This document shows, piece by piece, positions 25,852 to 34,439 of a DNA stretch of 64,000 bases (position 1 is the stretch's first letter; the number at the start of each line of letters is the position of its first letter). The notes under the pieces are model-generated. The model searched no databases, was not told where the DNA came from, and saw nothing but the letters and a program-made list of their open reading frames with translations. A program made the translations under genes and the position numbers. Source of the stretch: UBA5158 sp040389045 (GTDB lineage Bacteria > Pseudomonadota > Gammaproteobacteria > DSM-16500); the NCBI GenBank assembly GCA_040389045.1, contig JAZKAT010000022.1, forward strand, positions 15,245-79,244. The letters run 5' to 3'.

Positions 25852-25880
25852 AACCTTCCTGGTCGTCTTCAGTCATCCTG

Positions 25881-26888
25881 TCAGGCATACAATGCTTCAG
25901 ATTCCATTAGCTGGCGCACTTCCATAATATCACTATCAGTTAATCTTGGACCAAATTTTTCGACGACACGGGCGGCGGCAAGACTGGCTAGCTTGGCAGC
26001 TTCGAAATAGCTGTAATTCTGGGTAATCGCATAAAGGAAAGTGCCGGCGAAAATATCACCCGCGCCTACGGTATCGACAACAGTAGCGGGATAGGCACCC
26101 ACTTTTATATATTCGTTACCATTATAGAGCAGCGCGCCATCGCCACCCAGGGTAATGACGAAGGTACGGGCATACTGTTTTAACAATACTTTAATTTCTT
26201 CTAAGTCATCGCTGCCAGTAAACAGTTTGGCTTCTTGTTCATTTGCAAACAAGAGATCAACTTGATCACCGATGATGGCGCAAAGTCCTTCGCGGAAGTA
26301 TTTCACCATATTGGGGTCGGAGAGAGTCAAGGCAGTTTTAATCTGGTATTGATTAGCCAGTTCATGGGCGCGGATCGCGGCTTCGCAGGCCGAGGGGGAT
26401 GCGACTAGATAGCCTTCGATATAGAGGTATTCTGAATTTTTCAGGGCGGATTCGGAAAGTTGGTTGATGGAAAATGTGGATGTGGTCCCTAAAAATGTAT
26501 TCATGGTACGGTCGGCGTCGGGTGTGACCAGGACTATACATTTTCCAGTGACGCCATCGCGTATGCCCTCGTGTAAGTTGGTGTGTACGCCGCGCAATAT
26601 TAAATTTCGATAGAAAAAATCACCGGCTTCATCGTTACCAACTTTGCACGAGTAGAATGTCTTGGCGCCTAGTTGCTGGGCGGTAACCAGCGTATTAGCA
26701 GCGGACCCACCGCATTCATTAATATGTTTAACGCCATCAAGTTCTTCGAGCAGGCGGTGGTGAAGTTCTTCATCGATAAGGGTCATGACGCCTTTGGCTA
26801 TTTCCAACCGTTCGAGGGTAGCATCACTGACTTCAAAATCGATATCGAGGAGTGCATTGCCTATGCCGTAGATTTGGAATTGCTTCAT
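25881..26888 (-). CDS. PfkB family carbohydrate/adenosine kinase
   Basis: A 335-residue ribokinase-fold enzyme. It begins YGIGNALLDIDFEV, has the substrate motif ECGGSAANTLVTAQQLG and ends with the anion-hole signature DTVGAGDIFAGTFL, with catalytic base Asp278. It resembles the adenosine-kinase-like group annotated in Legionella and Coxiella, which would phosphorylate adenosine or another nucleoside with ATP in purine salvage. Exact substrate is not certain. First gene of a three-gene minus-strand cluster. Confidence 0.87.
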   Translation of the reverse strand: MKQFQIYGIGNALLDIDFEVSDATLERLEIAKGVMTLIDEELHHRLLEELDGVKHINECGGSAANTLVTAQQLGAKTFYSCKVGNDEAGDFFYRNLILRGVHTNLHEGIRDGVTGKCIVLVTPDADRTMNTFLGTTSTFSINQLSESALKNSEYLYIEGYLVASPSACEAAIRAHELANQYQIKTALTLSDPNMVKYFREGLCAIIGDQVDLLFANEQEAKLFTGSDDLEEIKVLLKQYARTFVITLGGDGALLYNGNEYIKVGAYPATVVDTVGAGDIFAGTFLYAITQNYSYFEAAKLASLAAARVVEKFGPRLTDSDIMEVRQLMESEALYA

Positions 26889-27007
26889 GGGGCGGTGTCC
26901 TTTTTGTTAGCGGTGCTTTCCGTGGGGTGGCGACTGGGGAAATTTACAGATATTCATTTGGTTGTGCAACTGGTTCTGGGGGCAGAGTGCAGCCCTAATC
27001 AAACGAT

Positions 27008-27061
27008 CTTCACCTCTCCCCTTGTGGGAGAGGTCGACACCGCAGGTGTCGGGTGAGGGGT
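27008..27061. repeat. CCCCTCACCC-family palindromic repeat, full-length copy
   Basis: Two hairpins lie side by side: ACCTCTCCC/GGGAGAGGT (27012-27020 and 27026-27034) and CGACACC/GGTGTCG (27035-27041 and 27045-27051). They are followed by GGGTGAGGGGT. The reverse complement of the same frame occurs at 38893-38947, where the outer parts match but the middle hairpin sequence differs. The remaining part of the 26889-27225 intergenic stretch has no gene and is AT-rich. Confidence 0.8.
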
Positions 27062-27174
27062 GTTTTAGATTTCCGATAGCAATTTAAAAAATCTCTAGCA
27101 ACATTCAACACAACCCCATGATTAGATGCAGTTTTTAAATCTTTTATAGGTCAATATTTAAACAATTTCTGTAG

Positions 27175-27180
27175 TATAAT
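27175..27180 (+). promoter_or_regulatory. TATAAT -10 candidate for the erythromycin-esterase-like gene
   Basis: A TATAAT hexamer lies 46 bases before ATG 27226 in AT-rich sequence. The -35 hexamer at 17-base spacing is poor. It would give a leader of about 40 bases. Confidence 0.4.
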
Positions 27181-27225
27181 ATACGTTATATATCTGCTCT
27201 ATTATTGGACTATATAGAGGTCTCT

Positions 27226-28512
27226 ATGCAAAGCACAGGACCATACATTCCTACCCTCGAAGAAATCACTCAACTTCGCCAGATTTGTGTTCCTCTGACT
27301 ACCAGCGATGCCAAACATACCGAACATCAAGACTTCAGTGCCCTTAACCTGATCCTCGCTGCCGCCACCGTCATCGGCCTTGGCGAACAAACTCATGGCA
27401 CTAGCGAATTCTTTCAAATGAAACACCGACTGCTGAATTTTCTCGTGACCAAAATGGGTTTCAGACTGATTGCCATCAAAGCCAACATGGGGACTTGCCA
27501 GGCTATCAATGAATACATACACCAAGGCACCGGTAAATTAAAATCACTCATGAAAAAATTTTATTGCGGCAGCAGTCAGGAAGTTTTTGATGTGATAGAG
27601 TGGATGCGAAAATACAATCAGACCGCGACGGTGACGCAAAAAATTCATTTTGCCGGTTTCGATTTTCAAGAACCTGCACTCACCCGACTAGCCATTGAAA
27701 AATGTTTCAGTTCCATTGGTGATAATAGCGCAATCAATCTCATAGAAAACATTTTTACTAACTATAACACCATCAAAAAAATCGTCGAAAGCCAAATACT
27801 CTCTGAAGATCAGTTGACCGATATTCAACATAGCAGCCAATACCAACAATTATTAATTAACATCGATTTGCTGGAAAAACATATCAAGCAATTCGAAAGT
27901 AAACTTGATCAGGATCAATTTCGCTGGATTAAACAACATGTAAAACTGCTGCGCCAAAGCGCTGTCTATCTGCTCGATTTCGATATGCGACACCACGCGA
28001 TGATGGAAAATATTCAATGGCTGCAAAGCCAATACCCCAATGCGAAAACCATACTGTGGGCGCACAATTTTCATTTACAAAAACACGATGAACAACTTGG
28101 CCTGGGACAATTGCTCGCGCAAAGCCTAGGAGAAAAGTATTGCACTATTGGTTTTGCGACTTACGCCGGTACTTACTCAGCTTACAGCAAAAACAAAAAA
28201 CAACCTCACGATGTCAAAATTCCCAAACCAACGCCCGATAGCCTGGAAGCAAATTTACACCGTTTGGAAATGCCTATTGTCCTGGTAAGTTTCAAAGATC
28301 ACACGAAAATACCCCTGTTTCTCCAACAGCCTATTCCAGTGCATGTGCTGACGACTATCGCCGAAACTCACAGCTTCAGACCACAAAAAGTCACCCTGGC
28401 TTATGACGCGATAATTTTTATTGCCCACACCAGCGCAGCAAAACAAATGCGGCCGAAACCCGCCAACATGATCCAGTTTGCCAGCAACGAAACAACCAAA
28501 AAATCGCGTTAA
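27226..28512 (+). CDS. Erythromycin esterase family protein
   Basis: A protein of about 428 residues with the EreA/EreB-like fold. GLGEQTHGTSEFFQMK gives the conserved Glu54 and His57, and LWAHNFH gives His280 and His283, matching the pairs known to be needed in EreB. The segment RHHAMMENIQWLQ before them is also typical. The position after RLIAI reads Lys-Ala-Asn where homologues I recall have Glu, so activity is uncertain. Many family members outside resistance plasmids are housekeeping hydrolases of unknown substrate. A TTG at 27205 keeps the frame open, but ATG 27226 follows AGAGG by five bases and is preferred. It converges on and overlaps an MFS gene by four bases. Confidence 0.82.
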   Translation: MQSTGPYIPTLEEITQLRQICVPLTTSDAKHTEHQDFSALNLILAAATVIGLGEQTHGTSEFFQMKHRLLNFLVTKMGFRLIAIKANMGTCQAINEYIHQGTGKLKSLMKKFYCGSSQEVFDVIEWMRKYNQTATVTQKIHFAGFDFQEPALTRLAIEKCFSSIGDNSAINLIENIFTNYNTIKKIVESQILSEDQLTDIQHSSQYQQLLINIDLLEKHIKQFESKLDQDQFRWIKQHVKLLRQSAVYLLDFDMRHHAMMENIQWLQSQYPNAKTILWAHNFHLQKHDEQLGLGQLLAQSLGEKYCTIGFATYAGTYSAYSKNKKQPHDVKIPKPTPDSLEANLHRLEMPIVLVSFKDHTKIPLFLQQPIPVHVLTTIAETHSFRPQKVTLAYDAIIFIAHTSAAKQMRPKPANMIQFASNETTKKSR

Positions 28513-29798
28513 CCCTTTTGTATAGCGTCATGTTCAATCCCATCCGCTTTGATCCATATCATCAACAACGTGGCGATAAACAAATAAATCGGCAATATCA
28601 ATAAAGCCCAATGATAACTGTGCAAAGAGAAATAATGCACGTTATTAACTATCTTGCCATCCCAGCCTAAATCCAGTAACCAGCCAATCACCGGCTCAGT
28701 AATACCATCCAGCACCGCATCACTGGCGTTAATCATGGCAATTACTGTGGCCGTCAAATAAAGACTATTCAACTCTTTCCCTATCGTAAACGCCAACATA
28801 AAAGCGCCTAGCGCAAAACCAAAAACAAATAATAAAACCGCCATCAATTCGGTGGGTATAGGCGCGTATAACACCAGCGAAATGGCAATACAGGAAATTA
28901 AGGTGCTAAAGAACATTAAATTTTTGCGATCGCCAATGCGGTCAGAGATCATACCCAAGATAGGACTGCCTAGACCCAGACCGATAAAAACCAATGACAC
29001 TAACCATGCCGACTGCGTTTTATCTAAATTATAAGCTTGCTGAATAAAGGGATCACCCCATAACCCGCCGAATACCGCTACCGGCGAAAATGCCAGACCA
29101 CCATACAAAGTCAGCAACCAGTTTTGTTTGTTCTTCAATACTTGCATGACATCTTTAAAAGAAACATTGTGGTCGGGGACTTTGTTTTTATATGACTTGG
29201 GCGCGTCACGAACTGCGACGATAAATAAAAATGTCAGCGCAAAACCCACTATGCCAATAATAAACAAACATTCACGCCAGCCAAATATATTGATCAGCCA
29301 AGCCAATGGCGCTTTACCACATACGGCGCCCGCCATGGCTGAACTCGCCAGCAAACCACCGATAAAGGCATATTGTCGCGGCGGAAACCACACCGACGCC
29401 AATTTCAAATAAGATACGGTTGCAAACGCCACGCCCACGCCCATCAAGGCGCGCGATAATCCCGCGTTCATGATGGTATGGCTATTGGCAAACCAGACTA
29501 TACCAATCGCGCAACACAAGATCGCACCCGCGGTGACCCAGCGCGCACTGTATTTATCCAGGATATAACCAACAAATAATTGCGTGGCCATGAAAGAATA
29601 ATAAAAAGTTGCGGCCAGGTTACCTAACCCCGCGCCATTTAATTTAAATTCAGCCATCAATTGTTCGGTGATAATGCTAGGATAAATCTGCAAAATATAT
29701 TTATAAAATAAGAAAAAAGCACACAGGCTAATTATCAGATAAGCATACGACTTAAAAAGCGCGCTGCGCGGCAACACATTGTCAATAACCATGTTCAC
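28509..29798 (-). CDS. MFS transporter
   Basis: A 429-residue permease with twelve predicted membrane segments. The loop 2-3 motif reads GYILDKYSARWV, and segment 4 has SRALMGVGVAFATVSYLKLASVWFPP, which places it near the anion:cation symporter and NarK/GlpT-like groups that take up organic anions or phosphate esters. The C-half loop GMISDRIGDRKNLMF is the repeated MFS signature. Substrate unknown. The start is ATG 29798; the 3' end overlaps the converging gene. Confidence 0.83.
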   Translation of the reverse strand: MNMVIDNVLPRSALFKSYAYLIISLCAFFLFYKYILQIYPSIITEQLMAEFKLNGAGLGNLAATFYYSFMATQLFVGYILDKYSARWVTAGAILCCAIGIVWFANSHTIMNAGLSRALMGVGVAFATVSYLKLASVWFPPRQYAFIGGLLASSAMAGAVCGKAPLAWLINIFGWRECLFIIGIVGFALTFLFIVAVRDAPKSYKNKVPDHNVSFKDVMQVLKNKQNWLLTLYGGLAFSPVAVFGGLWGDPFIQQAYNLDKTQSAWLVSLVFIGLGLGSPILGMISDRIGDRKNLMFFSTLISCIAISLVLYAPIPTELMAVLLFVFGFALGAFMLAFTIGKELNSLYLTATVIAMINASDAVLDGITEPVIGWLLDLGWDGKIVNNVHYFSLHSYHWALLILPIYLFIATLLMIWIKADGIEHDAIQKG

Positions 29799-29839
29799 AC
29801 TCTCGTTCTCGTTTGAATTTCTAATTTAATATTTAAGTT

Positions 29840-31324
29840 CTATCCTGCATTCAACTCAGCCACGTCCCAACCACCTCCCAATGCTTTAATTAAACTGACT
29901 GCGGAAGTCATTTGCTGACCGTGTAAATCCGAGGCGGTTTGCATTGCGGTATAAGTTGTATTTTGCTGCACAATGACTGCGGTATAGTTTACTGTGCCAG
30001 CTTTATATTGATTAAGCACTAAATTTAATGCAAATTTTGCGTCAGCCGCCGCCTGGTCTTGAACTTTGGTCTCTTTGCTTAATATCCGCTGTGCTACCAG
30101 ACTATCTTCAACATTTTGAAAAGCAGTTAACACAGTTTGCCGGTAACTAGCCACTGTCGCATTATAATTCGCCCGCGCCGCATCAACGGTAGCGGCCCGC
30201 AAACCGCCATCGATCAGGGTCTCCGCCAACTGCGAACCCAGTGACCAGCTTAACGCCGGCATTGAAAACCAATGTGCAAAACCAGGATTGGTGACATTGC
30301 CGGTAGATGACAGGGTCAACACTGGAAAATAAGCTGCAATAGCCACCCCAATCTGCGCATTCGCCTGGGCCGCTAAACGTTCCGCTTCCGCTACATCCGG
30401 GCGACGTTCCAGTAATAAAGATGGCACTTCTACCGGTATTTTCGGCGGCCGCTGCGGACAGGGACGCGCGAGAATAATAAAATTGGCCGGCGGTAAATTA
30501 ACTAGCACAGCAATTGCATGTTCAAACTGTGACCGCGCTGTGTGATTATTTAGTGCAGCCGCCTGGGCTGTTTCCAGCTGGGTCTTGGCTAAAATATAAT
30601 CTGTACGGGCCGCAGTACCAGCAGTATATTGGTTTTTGGTTAACTTCAATGCGTTTTTATACTCTTTTACCGTATCATCCAGAATTTTTTGATCATTATC
30701 AAGTGCTCTTAAAGTAAAATAATCCTGGGCGAGTGCAGCTTGCGAAGAAAGCCGTATGGCAGCCAGCGAAGCCTGACTAGCCTGGGCATTATCCGCGCTG
30801 GCTTCTACCTGACGATGTACGCTGCCCCAGATATCAGGTTCCCAGGTTGCGTCCAAAAATAATGAATGGCTATTGGAGGGATTCCCTTCACCCGCGGATG
30901 AAGAAGTAAACGCGCCAGTGGTAGAGCTTGCTGATGAAGAGATGAAAGTACCCGCCCCCGATGATCCCTGGCGTTGTCGGGTAACACCTGCAGAACCGGT
31001 AACCAGTGGGAAAAAATTCGAGCGCGCCTCCGCCACTAAAGCCCGCGCTTGCATGTAAAGCGCGTAAGCCTGTGCCACGGTCTGGTTCGTGGCATTCAAT
31101 TGCGATTCTAATTTACTTAACTGGTCATCATGAAACACGCGCCACCAGGGGCCACGGTCATACATATCTCTAGGTTGCGCGACTTTCCAACCTTTCGGCG
31201 TTTCTTTATATTTCGCCGGTGCTATCACTGTCGGACGCACATAATCGGGGCCAACTTTACAAGCTGACAATAACAGGATGCATAACCACAACATTAAGTG
31301 CTTAAGATTTTTTTTTGCTGTCAT
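29840..31324 (-). CDS. Outer-membrane efflux lipoprotein (NodT/OprM family)
   Basis: A TolC-like channel of about 494 residues that completes the mdtABC-type pump. The signal peptide LMLWLCILLLSAC ends in a lipobox; KVGPDYVRPTV follows as in NodT/OprM. A Ser/Gly-rich stretch near 125-155 (SSGAGTFISSSASSTTG) is inserted before the typical LDATWEPDIWGSVHRQVEAS. The second OEP repeat has LLLERRPDVAEAERLAAQANA. The frame is open from a TTG at 31354 inside the permease gene, but GGAAG just ahead of the ATG at 31324, 14 bases after the permease stop, supports the shorter form. Last gene of the four-gene operon. Confidence 0.88.
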   Translation of the reverse strand: MTAKKNLKHLMLWLCILLLSACKVGPDYVRPTVIAPAKYKETPKGWKVAQPRDMYDRGPWWRVFHDDQLSKLESQLNATNQTVAQAYALYMQARALVAEARSNFFPLVTGSAGVTRQRQGSSGAGTFISSSASSTTGAFTSSSAGEGNPSNSHSLFLDATWEPDIWGSVHRQVEASADNAQASQASLAAIRLSSQAALAQDYFTLRALDNDQKILDDTVKEYKNALKLTKNQYTAGTAARTDYILAKTQLETAQAAALNNHTARSQFEHAIAVLVNLPPANFIILARPCPQRPPKIPVEVPSLLLERRPDVAEAERLAAQANAQIGVAIAAYFPVLTLSSTGNVTNPGFAHWFSMPALSWSLGSQLAETLIDGGLRAATVDAARANYNATVASYRQTVLTAFQNVEDSLVAQRILSKETKVQDQAAADAKFALNLVLNQYKAGTVNYTAVIVQQNTTYTAMQTASDLHGQQMTSAVSLIKALGGGWDVAELNAG

Positions 31325-31337
31325 GTTTGCGCTTCCT

Positions 31338-34300
31338 TTATGTACCTGAGTCAACAGCTGGGCGCGATTTCTTTAAATGAAACACGTTCTGGCGCAGCCA
31401 TTTGCCTAGCCATTCAAAACTAAGATAAATAACTGGCGTACTATATAATGTCATCATCTGACTCACTATCAATCCACCAATAATGGCAATTCCCAAAGGT
31501 TGGCGCATTTCCGCACCTACTCCTCTGCCTAGCGCCAGCGGCACCGCGCCTAGCATGGCCGCCATGGTAGTCATCATAATCGGCCGAAACCGCAATAGCG
31601 CCGCTTGATAAATAGCTTCGCGCGGTGGCACTTTTTCGGTGCGCTCTACATGCAGGGCAAAGTCAATCATCATGATAGCGTTTTTCTTCACGATACCAAT
31701 CAACAAAATAATGCCGATCAAAGCGATAATACTTAAATCGGTACGCGTCAGTAACAAAGCCAGCAATGCACCCACTCCGGCCGAAGGCAGCGTCGACAAA
31801 ATCGTAATGGGATGAATGGTACTTTCATAGAGTATACCTAACACAATATAAACCGCGAGTAACGCGACTAATACTAAATAAGGTTCACTGGCCAGCGATG
31901 CTTGAAATGCCTGCGCGGTACCACGAAACTCCCCTCTTATCGTCGCGGGTAATCCCATCTTGCTCACTTCGTCGCTGACCATACTGACTGCGTCACCCAA
32001 GGGATAATTAGGTGGCAAATTAAACGATAAAGTGGCGGCGGGAGCCAGGCCTTGATGGTTCACTGATAACAAGGTGGCACTCGGTTCAAAACTGGCAAAA
32101 GCCGATAGCGGTACCATGTTGCCACTTGGCGACTGGATATAGATTTCTTTTAATGTCTGGGGGTATTGCCAATATTTAGGCGCAACTTCCATCACGACAT
32201 AATATTGATTGAGTGCGGTATACATAGTTGATACCAGGCCCTGACCAAAAGCATTATATAAAATCTGGTCCGCCAATTGCGGTGTAATGCCAAAACGCAT
32301 CGCCGTGTCATGGTCTACAGTGACGTATTCCTGCAAACCACGATCACGTTGATCACTATTGATGTCGACAATATTGGGTAATTTACCTAAGCGTTCCATG
32401 ACCAGGGGCGCCCAATGATTCAAATCTTCAAGATTGTCAGAAGTTAAAGTATATTGAAATTGCGCATTGCCCTGTCTACCGCCGATGACAATATCCTGAG
32501 CCGATTGTAAATATAAAATTGCGCCTGAGACTTTCTCAAGCTTGGTACGCAAGCGCGCAATCACTTGATCGGAAGAAACTTTGCGCTCGGCTAATGGTTT
32601 TAAACTTAAAAACATCGAACCTTGACTGCTAAAGCTGCCGCCCAGAAACCCCACCACATTTTCTACCGCGGGATCTTTCTGAATAATATCATTGAAGGCT
32701 TTGAGCTTACTCACGGTTGATTGAAATGAACTGTCTTGCTCAGCCTGGATGGAGCCACTAATACGGCCAGTGTCTTGCTGTGGAAAAAATCCTTTTGGTA
32801 TCATTATAAATAATATGATAGTGATAATAATCGCTAATAGGGTACCCACTAACATAATCAATGGCCGCTCCAGCACCCAGGCTAAACTGTTGGCATAACC
32901 CTCTTTAATTCTGGCAACCAGACGCGTGTAACGGGTGTCGGACGCAGTTTTTTTATAATGTTCACCGCGCAATAACCAGGCGCACATCATGGGAGTCACG
33001 GTAAGCGATACGACCATGGAGGTTAAAATAGCGATGGATAAAGTCACGGAAAATTCACGGAACATCCGCCCAACAATACCGCCCATTAACAAAATAGGAA
33101 TAAATACGGCAATCAGTGAAATACTCATGGAAAGTACGGTGAACCCTACTTCCTTTACGCCCGCCAGCGCCGCCGCCATGGGTTTTTTACCTGCCTCTAA
33201 ATGGCGACTGATATTCTCTAATACCACCACTGCGTCATCCACCACAAAACCCGTAGAAATAGTCAACGCCATCAGGGATAAATTATCCAGGCTGTAACCG
33301 AGTAATTCCATCATGGCAAACGTGCCCAGGAGTGACAAGGGCACAGCCACGCCGGGTATCAGCATCGCGCGTAAATTTCCCAGAAAAACAAAGACCACTA
33401 AAATCACTAACGCCATGGCGATGAGCAGCGTGATTTCCACATCATGCAGTGAAGCACGAATGGTAGTCGTTCTATCGATCACGACGGAAACATGCATCGC
33501 CGCCGGCACCGATGCTTTAAGTTGTGGCATCATGTTGCGAATCGCATCCACCGTGGTAATGACATTCGCGTCTGGCTGTTTGAAAATAACAATCAAGACG
33601 GAGGGTTTACCGTTACTGATGCCTGCGTTTCGCACATCTTGCACTGAATCTACTACATCACCGACGTCAGATAATCTAACTGGCGCATTATTCTTATAAG
33701 CAATGATTAACGATTTATATTCATAAGCTTTAAAGAGTTGATCATTGGTATAAATTTCTGACGTTTTATCACCATAAGTCAAATCGCCTTTGGCCAGATT
33801 GGCATTGGCGGCGCCTAGCGCGGCTGCCACTTGATTTAAGCCAATGCCGTATTTATTGAGCGCGGTAGGATTTAATTCTACGCGTACCGCGGGCAATGAA
33901 CTGCCACCTACTATTACCTGGCCAACACCATATACCTGCGATAATTTTTGCGACAGGATGGTGGAAGCCGCGTCATATAACTGTCCCGAAGAATAAATAT
34001 CTGAAGTCAACGCCAAAATGATAACTGGCGCATCCGCCGGATTTACTTTGCGATAGGTAGGATTACTGGGTAAATTCGCTGGCAAATTAGGCAAGGCCGC
34101 GTTAATTCCCGCTTGCACGTCACGCGCCGCGCCATTAATGTCACGGGTTAAATCAAATTGCATGGTAATGTGGGTTTGGCCAAGACTGCTGCCCGATGTC
34201 ATATCGGTAATGCCAGCAATGCGACCCAATTGACGTTCTAATGGCGTGGCGATAGAAGTCGCCATATCTTGTGGGCTACCACCCGGCAGTGAAGCAGTCA

Positions 34301-34439
34301 CATTGATAGTGGGAAATTCAATTTCCGGCAATGACGCTACTGGTAATAAATTAAATGCCACTATGCCAGCTAAGGCCAGGCCCAGCGCCAATAATGTGGT
34401 GGCCTTGGGACGGGCAATAAACGGCGCGGATAAATTCAT
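31338..34439 (-). CDS. mdtC: RND efflux permease (MdtC-like)
   Basis: A 1033-residue RND pump of the MdtBC/MuxBC group, known to form a heterotrimer with the partner permease. It starts LSAPFIARPKATTLLALGLALAG, has the relay motif TGFVVDDAVVVLENISRH in segment 4, and the C-half motif LLIGIVKKNAIMMIDFAL, which carries KKNAIMMIDFAL as in MdtB/MdtC. It overlaps the mdtB-like gene by four bases. I assign B and C from position and order only; either could be the functional MdtC. Confidence 0.85.
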   Translation of the reverse strand: MNLSAPFIARPKATTLLALGLALAGIVAFNLLPVASLPEIEFPTINVTASLPGGSPQDMATSIATPLERQLGRIAGITDMTSGSSLGQTHITMQFDLTRDINGAARDVQAGINAALPNLPANLPSNPTYRKVNPADAPVIILALTSDIYSSGQLYDAASTILSQKLSQVYGVGQVIVGGSSLPAVRVELNPTALNKYGIGLNQVAAALGAANANLAKGDLTYGDKTSEIYTNDQLFKAYEYKSLIIAYKNNAPVRLSDVGDVVDSVQDVRNAGISNGKPSVLIVIFKQPDANVITTVDAIRNMMPQLKASVPAAMHVSVVIDRTTTIRASLHDVEITLLIAMALVILVVFVFLGNLRAMLIPGVAVPLSLLGTFAMMELLGYSLDNLSLMALTISTGFVVDDAVVVLENISRHLEAGKKPMAAALAGVKEVGFTVLSMSISLIAVFIPILLMGGIVGRMFREFSVTLSIAILTSMVVSLTVTPMMCAWLLRGEHYKKTASDTRYTRLVARIKEGYANSLAWVLERPLIMLVGTLLAIIITIILFIMIPKGFFPQQDTGRISGSIQAEQDSSFQSTVSKLKAFNDIIQKDPAVENVVGFLGGSFSSQGSMFLSLKPLAERKVSSDQVIARLRTKLEKVSGAILYLQSAQDIVIGGRQGNAQFQYTLTSDNLEDLNHWAPLVMERLGKLPNIVDINSDQRDRGLQEYVTVDHDTAMRFGITPQLADQILYNAFGQGLVSTMYTALNQYYVVMEVAPKYWQYPQTLKEIYIQSPSGNMVPLSAFASFEPSATLLSVNHQGLAPAATLSFNLPPNYPLGDAVSMVSDEVSKMGLPATIRGEFRGTAQAFQASLASEPYLVLVALLAVYIVLGILYESTIHPITILSTLPSAGVGALLALLLTRTDLSIIALIGIILLIGIVKKNAIMMIDFALHVERTEKVPPREAIYQAALLRFRPIMMTTMAAMLGAVPLALGRGVGAEMRQPLGIAIIGGLIVSQMMTLYSTPVIYLSFEWLGKWLRQNVFHLKKSRPAVDSGT

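Noticed and set aside
31325..31354. Longer start (TTG 31354) for the second outer-membrane factor
   Set aside because: It places ten residues before the signal peptide and lacks a ribosome-binding site; ATG 31324 has GGAAG.
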